Origin: Megalobrama amblycephala
Lineage: Eukaryota > Chordata > Actinopteri > Cypriniformes > Xenocyprididae
Reading direction: 5' to 3'
Assembly: GCF_018812025.1 (NCBI RefSeq)
Contig: NC_063058.1
Location: 16,192,797-16,256,796, forward strand
Length of the DNA: 64,000 bases
Made by a program: the position numbers and the translations under genes. Below, in pieces: positions 46,001 through 57,670 of the stretch. The notes under the pieces are model-generated. The model did not search any database. It was not told the DNA's origin and saw only the letters and a list, made by a program, of their open reading frames with translations. Numbering within the stretch: the stretch's first letter is position 1; each line of letters opens with the position of its first letter.

Positions 46001-46439
46001 GGCATGGTGAACCCTATGAGTCACAATGTCTCTTTGCTACTTGAACACACAATTTGATTTTATGCACTCAATTGACTTAGAGTAATCCTAAACTAAACTG
46101 CTAGCCTATTAACGGCGCTGAAGTCCCAAGCAGCAGTTTTTCAAAACGTAAATCTAATTGCTTGTGGGGCTGCATTTGCACTTTACAGACTGCACTCTTA
46201 AATATTTACCTGTTTATTCCTAGAGCTTATTTAAGAGGCCTTCACTATCACAAAATTGTGAAAAACTAATTAAAATGGCCGATAACTGATAAATGGCTGA
46301 AAATAAAATTCGAAATAAATTAAAAGTAAAACACTAAAAACTAAAATCAGTCATTTTAAATGCTACAAGTGAGTTTGCATCACAACATTATAATGTACAG
46401 TATGAAAAATGGATATTATTCATTTTGAGATTCGTTTTA
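43021..46439. other. Long unique stretch
   Basis: About 3.4 kb with little repeat content: a short TCGTGCAGCTCTA repeat scrap at 43100-43180 and a GA run at 44442-44460. 44080-44400 has balanced composition and no repeats, which would fit conserved non-coding DNA. No coding frame is convincing. Confidence 0.4.
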
Positions 46440-46802
46440 GGGGCCGTTTACACAACACAGTTAAACTCATAACTAAAAACACAAAACTTTATGTGCTTTG
46501 GCCGTTCATTTACACGACATTGGCGTTTCGAGGGCCTGTAAATGCAATGAAAATGGGATTCAAAGTGCAAGTTTTTTAAAATCACACTGTTCGCATGCGT
46601 ATTACGTGTTCAGTTTATAGGCGTGTAGTGTTTCTTTACAAAGTGACATCGCCAACTACTGGTCTGGCAGCATAATACAGCATTTTTAGCCATTATCACG
46701 GATTCATGTGAACAGGGTTTTGCCAATGTCGTCTGTACATGAAAAATGCAAAGGAAAAATGTTTTCATTTTTAGTACATCGTTTTCGTAAACATATCCTT
46801 AG
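46440..46802. mobile_element. Degenerate GGGGCCGTTTACAC element
   Basis: Left end GGGGCCGTTTACACAACAC; the right end on the complement AAGGATATGTTTACGAAAAC is a weak mirror. Internally TTTACACGACATTGGCGTTT. Resembles a fish hAT-like MITE. Boundaries are moderately sure. Confidence 0.5.
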
Positions 46803-47002
46803 ATAACGGCAAAGGCAATGTAAATGAAAAAATAGGAGAAATAATCATTATTCATGCATGAACCAAGTCAAATACCACCAGTGTTGGGGAAAGTTACTTT
46901 TAAAAGTAATGCATTATAATATCGCGTTACTCCCTAAAAAAGTAACTAATTGCGTTACTCAGTTACTTTTTACTAAAAGTAATGCGTTACATTACTTTTG
47001 TG

Positions 47003-47804
47003 CAACCTGGTCTCATGGAAAGATGTACCTGTGGGAAGGTTTTCACGAGTTTCAAAAATACGTTCCAGTACATACGTATCACTGCAGTTTCCAACAGAAA
47101 TGAACACTAGAGGCAGTAAAACAGCAAGCGCCTTTAATCGTTTTCATACACAGTTACGATTACAGGGTCAGATTATGGATTAATAAAGACTTGTTTTTAT
47201 GTATCCTTGCACAATATTATGTTATGACTTCAAAACAATTTTTTACCAAAGTGCACGATTTGTAAACAATACATTTTGGACTTTGCATCGCTTAACCAGC
47301 TTGATATGTTTCGCTTTTCTGACATAACATGCTTGCTCGGTAGCTCAGCTGATATGGAGTTGTACTTAGGACGAGGAAGACTTGGGTACGAATCCGGGGA
47401 AAAATGAGTCACGGTAAAAAGGCTCAAAGATGAGAGATCAAAACAAGCTAAAACGGCATTATTACGGATGCTTTTTATGTCACATTTGCTTTTGTTAACA
47501 CTATCGGGTAGGTTTAGGTGTATTGTTGGTGGTACATTATTTTAAAACGTAATGGAGCATTAGACTTTTAGCGACAATCACCGGAAAAATTTCAAATCAG
47601 AACTGCGGTGATTCGTATAAGAACCAACGTCATAAAAACGTATCATTTTCTCGTTTATCTGTTCCGGCAAAAAAGATCGACAAGTTCTTGCGCCACTCAG
47701 TGGATATTTCACATTGAAACTGCAGTGATATGTACGTATTGGTAAGTATTTTGCGACTCGTAAAAATGTTCCCACAGGTATGTTTTTCTAATGAGACCAG
47801 GCTC
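47003..47804 (+). mobile_element. tRNA-module-bearing transposon, copy 2
   Basis: Left end CAACCTGGTCTCATGGA. The right end on the complement is GAGCCTGGTCTCATTAG, with its outer three bases changed. The flanks CTTTTGTG and ATTTTGCA share TTTTG, perhaps a worn 8-bp duplication. Its left part aligns with the complement of copy 1's right part (CTGCAGTTTCCAACAGAAA, CTAGAGGC). A tRNA-like module is at 47335-47402. Confidence 0.82.
47335..47402 (+). repeat. tRNA-like (pol III promoter-like) module, copy 2
   Basis: GCTCGGTAGCTCAGCTGATA resembles acceptor and D arm with A box. GGGTACGAATCC at 47384-47395 is a B box. Spacing between boxes is tRNA-like, and the extra B-box duplicate of copy 1 is absent. 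About 330 bp from the element end, as in copy 1 (about 340). Confidence 0.7.
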
Positions 47805-48546
47805 ATTTTGCATTACTTTTTCTCACCTTGGCTGGGCTTGCTTGATTGTTTTTAATAACAAAAAAAGTAATGTAAATGTAAAAAGCAAATGTAAAGGCAC
47901 TTTCGCACCAAAAGTGAAATGAATAAGCCTCAGGCTGAAGGAAATGCATATTTACTCCTGTACAGTAGAGGACGCAGCTCAAACAAACCTTTCAGCTGTG
48001 CTGCCATTCTGGATTAAAGAAGAATAGGATACAGGAGATGGAAGTTCAACACTCTCAATTCACTCTAAATCTAATCTAAAGTAATTTTGGATTATTTGTA
48101 TGGTTGAATTGGATCATTGCAGGTCAGCAGCAAAGACATTGGTTAATAAAGTGAGATTAAATACATAAAGTATATTTGTGTAATTTAATATATTTAATTA
48201 TTACAGGTTTGCGTTAAATTCTGAGATTGTATTTCACTGTACTGAATGTTTTGTTCAGATGAGATGAGTAAACGCATGTTCACATTTAGTCTAGAACTAC
48301 AATAACCATCATGTTCACACAGCGCACATGCCTCTGAACTTACCCTATTTCTTTCAATATGGGGACAGTAGAGCTGTCAGTCAATAAATGTGAAAAACTA
48401 ACTTGCGTTATTTATTTGAAAAAGTAACTTAGATATTTTGTTGTACTTTTTTTTTTTATGCGTTACTTTACTAGTTACTTGAAAAAGTAATCTGATTACT
48501 TAACTCAAGTTACTAGTAATGCAGTACCCCCAACACTGAATACCAC

Positions 48547-49977
48547 ATCCAGATGTTGCATATGGCTGGAGACATGAACAGGTGTCACACATGAAATATT
48601 CAGCTTGGGCCACTTCCCAGTCTCATCCCGCTTCCCAATATTGCCCAAATATTGTGTATGTGTGCATTGTCAACAATATCTTGCCATAACCAGGCCATCA
48701 TTCTCAAAGGGCTGCTCGTCTGGGACAATTCGATTGTCCCTACTATTCTCTGGATAAAACCCTCAAGAGTACACTATTTCAAGGACTGGACAGGCTGTTT
48801 TGACATAAATATCAAACATAGAGGCTGGTTGAGGGTCTGTATTAGAGCAGTGTTGGGTCACTCATGGGATTTACCCATAATCCAGCCCAGACTGAGAATG
48901 ACAGAAAATCACTGTAATCCGACAGCTACATGGCTAGGCTTAGAAAATGGTCTTAAGTGGCCTCTCTTCTTTTCTTTTAGAGCTGACATGATGGCTGTAA
49001 GAAACACAATCAAATTGTTTCCGTGAGCCCTGACATGTCACCATGTGTGATTTGACCCTGGCTGCACGTGTAATTGCTTATAAAGGAAAAAACAGTAGGT
49101 TTTGAAAGAGCATTTTATGTGTACAACATGAGGGTAAAACGCAATTAATGAAAGACTAAAAAAAAAATCAAGACACATGATGTTTTAGAGTCTGCAGGGA
49201 TTTGCAGTTGTCAATCACTCTCTAATCACTCGTAACATAACCTGTGGCACATTCACGTGGGCTTTGACATTAAGTGGATCAACTTCCTCCCCATCAAAAG
49301 AGCAGCAGAGAAAGCCGCCACGATCCTCCAATTACCGGCAGGCTGCCATCCTGTTCCATGCGTCAGTTTCAGGGGGTTATTTTAACCTCTGCTCCAGCTC
49401 ATGTCCTCCGGCCTGGCGCCCTTTCAAAAACAGTCCCGCTCTGCGTGAATGTGACAAACAGTGACAGCTCTGCAGCGCTAGGACTGTTTAGGTGTCTTTG
49501 CCATGCATACACATGGCCGAATGCAAACACAAACAGCTGTGCCTGACAGACAGGCAAGCAACGGCGCCTCTGCATTATCTACTGGGACAAACAACGTCCT
49601 CTCCACCCCTTTGCCAGCTCTGACCTCACATCTCGAAGCCCATGTTAGGGCTGGCATCAATCTCAAGTGCAAAGTGTTTAGAGAATGAGGTCAAACAGCA
49701 AGACACGAATGCCATGTCTCAACTCCAGCTGTCGGATCTGTCGTCTTATACTCATCAATGCGGGTGCACACATCAATGGAAATCTTTTCACATTTTAAGT
49801 CCTATTTGAATAAGTCTGAATATAAACAATTATGGCATCATGTATTTAAGAAGATGCATCCTAAGGAACAGTTCATCCAAAAATTTAAAAATTTTATTTA
49901 CTCACCCACGTTGTTTCAAGCTTGCAGTTATTTTTGCTATAAAACACAAAAAAATGCATTAGTGTTAGGGATTTATC
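48547..49977. other. Unique DNA
   Basis: No repeat family apart from a GGAACAGTTCATCCAAAAAT scrap at 49866-49935. The 124-codon frame at 48652-49026 and the overlapping frames at 49264-49688 have no recognisable motif and overlap one another on both strands. I do not call a gene. Confidence 0.4.
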
Positions 49978-50084
49978 AGTGACTCTTTCTGCAGGTTACA
50001 TTGTTACACATGTAGGTGTGTATAAGAGTCACTGAGTCATTCACTCAAATGATATACTGATTCATTCCTGAACATAACAAGTGA
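49978..50084. repeat. Minisatellite fragment, left of nest
   Basis: GAGTCACTGAGTCATTCACT to CTGATTCATTCCTGAACATA matches the complement of the 79-bp subunit at 29596-31440. It continues on the far side of the nest (52758-52850). Confidence 0.75.
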
Positions 50085-50512
50085 GTGGCTGCATCCGAAA
50101 TCACATACTTCCCTATTGTAGGCAAAAAACAGTATGTGACAAAAGAAGTATGTCCGAATTCACAGTACTCATAAAAAAGTAGGCAAATGTACCCATATGA
50201 CCTAATTCTTCTGGCGAGATTCTGAAGTGTGCATACAATGGACACTTTACTATCCAATGAGGCCATGGAAGAGGATTTGTAAATGGCAATGAAGCAACAT
50301 AACCGACGATGGTAGGTCACATGATAAAGACAACATGGCGAATATAGTACTTCCAGATTACATTCATACTAGACACATAAGGGGCTTTCGCACCTAATAG
50401 TTCTCAAACTAGCCACTAGGATAGTTCCCCGGGAACTAATTTCTCCCCCGGGCCATGTTCCTAGTTGCATTATCACCGGGAATAGGAACTCTGAAGTGGC
50501 CTATTCCCGTCT

Positions 50513-51369
50513 TTAAAGGATTAGTCCACTTTTAAATAAACTTTTCCTGATAATTTACTCACCCCCATGTCATCCAAGATGTCCATGTCTTTCTTTCTTC
50601 AGTCGAAAAGAAATTAAAGTTTTTGATGAAAACATTCCAGGATTATTCTCCTTATAGTAGACTTCAATGGGCACCAAACAGTTGAAGGTCATAATTAGTT
50701 TCACTGCAGCTTCAAATTGTTCAACACGATCCCAGATGAGAAATAAGGGTCTTATCTAGTGAAACCATTGCTCATTTTCTAAAAAAAATGGAAAATTATA
50801 TAAGTTTTAACCAGAAATGCTCATCTTGAACTAGCTCTCTTCTTCTCCTCTATTAGGATTCCAGCAGTGTAGACACTGCTATGTGTATTACTGCCCTCCA
50901 TAGGTCAAAGTTTTGAACTAATTTTTATATGCAATATGCTAGTTCAATAGTATATACCAATTAGTTCAAACTTTGACCTGTGGAGGGCAGTATTACGCTT
51001 AGCAGTGCCTACACTGCTGGAATTCAAATAGAGGAGAAGAAGAGAGCTAGTTCAAGATGAGCATTTCTGGTAAAAACTGGTTAAAAACTTTCAATTTTTT
51101 TCAGAAAATGAGCGATGGTTTCACTAGATAAGACCCTTATTTCTCATCTGGGATCGTGTTGAACAATTTGAAGCTGCAGTGAAACTAATTTTGACCTTAA
51201 ACTGTTTGGTGCCCATTGAAGTCTACTATAAGGAGAATAATCCTGGAAAGTTTCATCAAAAACTTTAATTTCTTTTCGACTGAAGAAAGAAAGACATGGA
51301 CATCTTGGATGACATGGGGGTGAGTAAATTATCAGGAAAAGTTTATTTAAAAGTGGACTAATCCTTTAA
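50513..51369. mobile_element. TTAA long-inverted-repeat transposon, copy 3
   Basis: TTAA 50513-50516 and 51366-51369. The arms match each other over almost their full length, beyond 280 bp, including CTAGCTCTCTTCTTCTCCTC and its complement and the TTTGACCTGTGGAGGGCAGT block. This copy has the longest near-perfect inverted repeat of the family in the window. Confidence 0.92.
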
Positions 51370-51746
51370 GCGCAGCATTTACAAACGCTTAAAACCGGTG
51401 GAAGACGTCGTAATCGGAGCTGTGTTTGTTGTGTGTCGTGGGTTTCGTGACAACGGAGATGGAATGTAAACGCATAATTGAAAGAGCAAAAAGTGGGTCT
51501 AAGAGACGAAATCTCTTATGACAACTTTCAGTATTACATATCATCAAGGCAGAGAAAAGAACACAACCCTGCTGACAGCAGGTAAATGCCATTATTGCTG
51601 TTTTCCATGTTCGTGAAGTAAGTATGTTTACAAGGCTTTTTTTAAAAATGCCGGGTGTCTGTGTTTGACCAATCAACATACACTTACGTCACTGATAGTT
51701 CCTATAGTGCTGGTTTAGACCCTACTCTGAAGTAGGAGCTAATTTA

Positions 51747-52524
51747 AGCCCCGTTTCCACCGCAGGAACTTTACCCAGAAACTAGGGACTTTGGGCTGGT
51801 ACTCGGTGTGTTTCCACCGCAGGAACCAGGAACTAAAAAAAGTTCCAGGTAAAATTTCCCCCTCAGAAAAGTCCCTGATGGCGAGGTGGTACTTTTTCAA
51901 AGTTCAGGAACTTTCGGGGGTGGGACTAGGCACTGAACATGCTGATTGGTCGGATTCACGGCGCATTTGATTGGTCGGATTCACGGCGCATTTGATTGGT
52001 CAACTCCACGCAGCAGTAAATTGCATAATAACATTCTTCACAACTTTGGATAATTTTGATTGATTGTTTTCTTACCAATCTTGTTCTTTCTGCCCGATGG
52101 TGCGCGTTCTTCCCAGCCATCTCATGGTCGATGTCGGCAATTGCTGATAAGACAGAAGACACGTGGTCTCATTTTATATCAAGAATTACGAGCTTTCTGT
52201 ATACGCTTTACTATCAGTGCTCATGTGTTTTCTGCCGTTTGGTTCATTATTTCTTTAGTAAACCAATACACCATGAGCAGAAGCAGCATTCCTTGAATCT
52301 CCTCCATACTGCTTTTTCTGTCGCACAAGAATGATTATGGTCCGTCACTGACAGGAAGAAACAGTTGCGCGCAGTACTACGTCATCGGACAAATTAGCCT
52401 AATCTTAACGGTACTTTAGACCGCGTGGAAACGCAGAAGGCAACAGGTCTGGGGGGGACAAAAAGTTCCTGGGAGAAAAGTTCCTGGTACAATTGTTCCG
52501 GGTAATTTTGGTGGAAACGCGGCT
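51747..52524. mobile_element. 778-bp element with TTA target duplication (PIF/Harbinger-like)
   Basis: TTA flanks at 51744-51746 and 52525-52527; ends AGCCCCGTTTCCACCGCAGG and AGCCGCGTTTCCACCAAAAT. Excision restores CTAATTTAGTTCC of the layer-two element. A 25-bp unit ATTGGTCGGATTCACGGCGC-ATTTG is tandemly doubled at about 51942-51991. No coding sequence. Confidence 0.87.
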
Positions 52525-52757
52525 TTAGTTCCCCAAAAGGAGTTCCTAGAACTAAAATCGTTCCTCGTTCCTGCGGTGCGAAAACGGTAAAAACCTTGTA
52601 CTTCAGCCAATGGTTCTAGGAACTATGAAAAGGTTCCTCTGGTGTGAAAACCCCTATACTATATAGAACATACTTTTTTAGCAGTGGTGAAGTAATTAAA
52701 AATTCAAACTCAAGAGAGTACCTACTCAAGAGAGTATGCGATTTCGGATACAGCCAC

Positions 52758-52850
52758 AGTTTTTACATGGGAGTCATTGAATTATTCACTCAAACGATTC
52801 ATTCATAATCACTGATTCAATCAAGAATGCTTGGAGACGCGAAACAGTTC
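52758..52850. repeat. Minisatellite fragment, right of nest
   Basis: GGGAGTCATTGAATTATTCA and CTCAAACGATTCATTC continue the array interrupted at 50084. Confidence 0.75.
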
Positions 52851-55800
52851 ATTCTGTATTTGGAGCTATGTTCGTTTGGCGGAGAGAAGATAAGACAAAG
52901 TACTATGTCTAAAATATAAGTTTCTTAAGAATGATTATAATTGCTTATTAGTTAACTGTTGTATAAAAGCAATATCACAAACACGTGATACATGCATTGT
53001 GTTTCATGGAAAAACTAACAATAAGTGAATAATGAACTGTGAAGGGTAACACCTACAAAATCCCATAAGGCACCATTTCAGCCTCTCATTTTCTGCCCTG
53101 TTTCCTGAATTCAGCTATATTTGAGGGCTTATGAAAACAGAACCCTATAAAGGGCTATGGTGCTTAAACTTACAGCTATGCTACCGCTTTATCACCCCAA
53201 GGGGGTTTTTATAGAACGCAATTTCTAAAAATCGTTGCTATTAATGACTTAGCTCTTAGTCTCGTTTATGGCTCCTGAAGCATGATTACAAGGCATTTTC
53301 TCGTGGATCAAAGCCTTGGAGCAAATCAATGAGAATCAATTCAACCCCTCCTTTCCCCAGCATTCAACTTTTTACAGACAATTAATTCCACAGATGGCAA
53401 ATCGCTACAGAGGCACTTAGCATTCTCCGCTCACATCGACTTCCCTTTAAGATTACAGTATTCCATGACACCGGATCTTCGAAAAACCACAGGGTGCAAA
53501 AAGGCTCCTCCAGTATAACCCATAGCCATAGAATAAAAGGAAGCAAAAACTAAAACTGTTAATTGATCCAAGACATTTTAAAATCAGAGCCTCTTAGATC
53601 TTTGCCATGTCAAAGAGCAAGAGATTTTAAATCAACAAGGTCACTCGCGAAGCAAAATTATGATCAATCTGAGCCTCGCCTTAAGGTGCCCGAGCTCTAG
53701 TTAATATTGCAGTTGTGTCTTTCCTTTCCTGGAAAGAGTAAGGCAAAACTTGAATACGAACTAGAAGGGTTCTGATGTGAAGGGCTAGAGGAGAAATCGA
53801 GGACAAGCCAGTTAGCTTCTTGAAATGCAACCCTCATGATTATTTTCTGAGGCAGCCGCGCGGATTGTATCCCTTAGTACACTGACTCTCTGTGTGGAAG
53901 ACCTTTATCTGGGCTGATGTACTGAGCCTGTGCCGCTTGTTTACACATTCAGGGCCTTGTGTTTGCCCGCACACTGTGAGGAAAGTTCCACTCCATTAAT
54001 CTGTGTAGACTGACATAAGCGTCAACTGGCTTCTTGTTGAAATTCAAATGAGCCTTGAGCAACTCTGAACATCAGGGGTGGTGAAAACAATGAAAATGGG
54101 AGGTTTGCAGCCATCGATCTGAATAAAAGAAAGGGTTGAGAAAAGAAAAATATTGGAAAAATGTCACCTTTTATCAGAATGACTTCATGAAGTTCTCTCT
54201 AAATGATTCAGTGTTGGCAATTAGTGTTGTACTAGGGGAAATAGTCCACATAGAAAAATAGAAAATGAAATGTGAAATATTTCAAGCTGTATTATAGTAG
54301 CATATCCGGATTCATTTTAATGAAAAAGTGCATTTTCATAAAATGCATGTTCAAGTGCAGCATATTTATGAAAATCTTTTGAAAAGGCTCCCAACAAAGC
54401 TGTATTCCATGAAAATGATCCATTTTCGCTCTCTCTCTCTTTTTTTTTTTGTACGTGGTGCAACTGTGCACAGCAAATTACTCAAATTATTCCCACTTGT
54501 ATGTTTTTACCTTTCAGGTGAAAAGGATTCGGCTTCAAAATCAATAATAATTTAGCCTAGTGGAAAGAAAACCCATCTGCTTCTAACTGAAGCCTAAACA
54601 CATTTAGTGGCGGCTATATGGCCGAGTAAAGGAGATATTCCTGGTGGTTATAGAAATGTTGAATGCAATCTCAATGCTTCAAGAAGATGAGTCTCTTGAG
54701 ATACTTACAGCTTCACATTGCTTATATCTTATTCAGGACTGCAAATTCAAAAACGCCTTCGGAACACATTTCCATTCATTTCTCCTGCAGCCATGTTTAC
54801 AATGAAAGTGCTGTGCTGGCTCTCGGCCGGTCTCTGAGGGATTTTACTGAATTTCACTTCATGTTCATACACCAAGAAATGGTATTTGAGCTGGAGGCAC
54901 GCGTCACCAACAATAAACAGCTGTGCGTCGCTGTTGCATCTTCAAAGTAATGCATGTACTAGCTCTGCTTTGTCCATTTGCCGCATTGCCTTCCTGATAG
55001 ACTCTTCCTGATAGACTCCGGCTACTCTGGAACTTAATTATCCTTGGTGGATGGCGAGCATATCCTCTTTCTTTTTTGATGCTTAACAGTGGGACGATTT
55101 GCATGGGCAATAATTTACGTGGTCATTTGTGGGACTAAATTTCCAATCCAATTTGCTTTATCTGCTCGTTTGTTCTCCTCTTTTGCAGTGTTTTGTTTAG
55201 GGACACGCTGAAGAGATACGGCCTGAATTGTTGCGGTTCGTGATTAATGTGGCCTATCAAAGTGTTAATTGAAGTGAAATTGGACTGTGCTGCTCGTGTT
55301 TGGATTATCTGTTTGCATAGAGTTGGTTTTTTAATTTAATCTTCTTTTAATTTGAGTCTGAAGCTCTCTGAAATCCATCTGTGTGATTACAATTAATCAT
55401 AATTTTGTGCTTTTTGTGTTAACAGAGCTTTTTATGACCTCTTCAGGGTTAGTATGATAAAGCTTCCATTGTCTTTACATGGAATCTGGTTTAGTTATTT
55501 ACTAATTTTTTGGCTTGTTAATTACGCTTTTAGCTACCAATAAGGTTGCGTATACACTACAAGTCTTAATACACAGATCTGTTCTTTTGACCATATCCGT
55601 TTTTTTCCGGTATCTGATATCTGTGTTTACATTAATCAAATTATTCATATTATGTTTAAATTATTATACTATGCGACATGGTCGACCCTCAGGTTTTGAA
55701 TGGCCATACTAAAATTATTTTATAATTCACGTCGGGTGGCCACGATTATTTGCCAGCATGGATTCTATGCTTCTGTGTGTCTGCAATTTCCTAACAATAA

Positions 55801-56024
55801 AGTTTCCAACTTAATAAAAAAGCTGTGACCGCATACATGTACGTCTGCTAATATGACATAATACGACATTAAAAAGCTATCTTTGTGACCAAACATGTCG
55901 CCCTTGCCTTGTAGTGGCTTGGAAGCTGGAAGTGGCTCAGAACGGATGCAAAAAACTTGGATCTTGTGTGGATTTTTGTGTTTACATGTGTGGAAAACAA
56001 ATTCTGATCTGTATGGAAGCTTGT
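52851..56024. other. Long unique stretch, possible conserved non-coding DNA
   Basis: About 3.2 kb nearly free of repeats. 53050-54130 and 54590-55310 have even base use and many short frames in all phases but no domain. An ATAGACTCTTCCTG unit is tandemly doubled near 54998-55018. A regulatory role is possible but untested. Confidence 0.4.
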
Positions 56025-56785
56025 TTTCGCCACTGAATAAAAAATAATAAATATTTATCTCACAATTCTGACTTTTTTTCTCACAATTGCAAAAATCAAT
56101 TCAGATTTTTCTCAGAATTGCGTGATATAAACTCGCAATTGCGAGTTAAATAAGGTCAGAACTGTATGACAGGGTTGCCAGGTTTTCACAACAAAACCCC
56201 CTCAATTGCTACTCAAAACTAGCCCAATAATCATGTTTCGGGGTGGTCCCCCGCTAAAAATAACATTCTGGGTGGTAAAATCTTCATTTTTGGCAGGGTT
56301 CCTCTGGTAAAATCCAAATTCCAGGGGCTAAATATCATGTTATTTGGGGTTGCTTCAACCTGCGGACATGAAAAACAAACAACCCACGGCAACAGCGTTA
56401 AAGTAGCCCAATTCCACAGGAAAACTGCGAACTTGGCAACACTGCTGTGTGATATAAACTCGCAATTGCGAGTTATAAAGTCAGAATAAAGCTGCAAATG
56501 AGTCTCGCAATTCTGAGAAGTCATTTCCCTCAGAAATGGACTTCATAACTCTCAATTGTGAGTTTATATCTCACAATTCTGAGAAAAGTCAGAATTGTGA
56601 GATATAAACTCACAATTGTGAGTGGCAATTCTGACTTTATTTTTCGCAATTGCGAGTTTATATCCCGCAATTCTGACTTTATAACTTGCAATTGCGAGTT
56701 TATATCTCGCAATTCTGACTTTATATCACAAAATTATGAGAAACAATGTCAGAATTGTGAGATATATTTTTTTTGTGCCAGTGTA
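56025..56785. mobile_element. Palindromic repeat element ACTCGCAATTGCGAG
   Basis: Built of alternating AACTCGCAATTGCGAGTT and TCGCAATTCTGACTTTAT blocks in both orientations (for example 56590-56760). Loosely inverted ends lie at about 56028-56085 and 56735-56785 (CACTG, then poly(A) and TATCTCACAATTCTGAC). Split by a hAT-like MITE at 56170-56444. Frames at 56530-56866 just translate the repeat. Confidence 0.75.
56170..56444. mobile_element. 275-bp hAT-like MITE
   Basis: Ends are CAGGGTTGCCAGGTTTTCAC and CAGTGTTGCCAAGTTCGCAG. The 8-bp flanks CTGTATGA (56162-56169) and CTGTGTGA (56445-56452) differ at one base. It sits inside the palindromic element. Confidence 0.87.
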
Positions 56786-56914
56786 AACGCATACTGTAAG
56801 TGTCTAGTGCTCTTAAGGTGCATTTACTGTTGCATTAACAATTTCATAAAAGAATGTAAAGTTTAGTGAACTCTGACACAAATTCTGCACTGTCCAAAAA
56901 TCAGTGCAGAAAAT

Positions 56915-57670
56915 GAAGAGTTTATTTGCAAAAACAGTTAACTCCATTTTTATTAATTCTCACAAATCATGTTTTTTTTATTGTGCATTCCAAGTAATAT
57001 CAATCAAACTGCAGTTGGGTTGTTTTGATTAAGTAATAGGCAAATAACTCGAAAAAATACAGGTAAATTAAAATATTAAAGTTCATTGAAAGTATGTTTT
57101 TATATATATTAAAAGTTTGTTTTTTAGCAAAAGCAGATAACGCCAACAGTCGTTTTTTGGCAAAAGCAGATAACTCCACATTTCATGTTTCAGAGTTAAA
57201 CAAAACCCAAGTAATTGCTTTGTTATTGCATTTAAAACACACTCAAACACACGTGCACACACACGCAAAATAACAACCAAGGTTTAAGCGTGCAAGTCGT
57301 GTATGGTGTACAAGGACTTACAGGAGTCGAAATTATAAATCCTCGATCACTTTTAGTCAGCTTTGACAAAACTTCCCTCAGCTAGCGCGTCTTTTTGAAG
57401 TGACTAGAAGCCTTGTCACCTGACCTGAATACTGCGCGCTGATTCGCTAAAACGACTTATCGGTTTCTCTACACAAACAACAAGGGCGCTTGTCGGCTTC
57501 TGCTGTAAAACGTGAACTTGCGATGCCTGACAGTGGACAAAACCGGCTTTTCTGACAAAATGGATTTAGGGTACAGAACGTGCTATATATGGAGAATAAT
57601 GCACAGCACTTAGTTAATTTTTTTTTGTTTTTTTAAATGGCGTTTATCGGTTTTTGCAAATGAACTCTTC
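56915..57670. mobile_element. 756-bp inverted-repeat transposon GAAGAGTTTATTTGC
   Basis: Ends are GAAGAGTTTATTTGCAAAAA and GAAGAGTTCATTTGCAAAAA, flanked by AAAT on both sides. Near-tandem TTTTTTAGCAAAAGCAGATA/TTTTTTGGCAAAAGCAGATA units lie at 57121-57175. No transposase. Confidence 0.78.

Larger units (their letters stand above)
46879..48538. mobile_element. hAT-like non-autonomous element with perfect 8-bp TSD
   Basis: Ends are CAGTGTTGGGGAAAGTTACT and CAGTGTTGGGGGTACTGCAT. AATACCAC is duplicated exactly at 46871-46878 and 48539-48546. The arms are rich in AAAGTAACT/AGTTACTTTT. 1660 bp including the insert 47003-47804, so about 860 bp by itself. An 8-bp duplication and CAG ends are hAT hallmarks; no transposase. 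Confidence 0.93.
50380..52655. mobile_element. Second layer, AGGGGCTTTCGCACC ends
   Basis: Inverted ends are AGGGGCTTTCGCACCTAATA and AGGGGTTTTCACACCAGAGG. The body is rich in GTTCC/GGAAC words (AGTTCCCCGGGAACTAATTT, GAGTTCCTAGAACTAAAATC). Interrupted at 50513 by a TTAA element and at 51747 by a TTA-flanked element. Confidence 0.8.
50085..52757. mobile_element. Outer element of nest, GTGGCTGCATCCGAAATC ends
   Basis: Inverted ends are GTGGCTGCATCCGAAATCAC and GTGGCTGTATCCGAAATCGC. Own sequence is 50085-50379 and 52656-52757 (ATACTTCCCTATTGTAGGC, CATACTCTCTTGAG). All the rest is later insertion. Related to the fragment at 21046-21140. Confidence 0.82.

Noticed and set aside
48652..49026. 124-codon frame on the plus strand
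   Set aside because: No recognisable motif and no supporting neighbours; of a length that can occur by chance in 64 kb.
49264..49688. Four overlapping frames suggesting an exon
   Set aside because: Frames overlap in several phases on both strands, without motif or splice sites, so none stands out.
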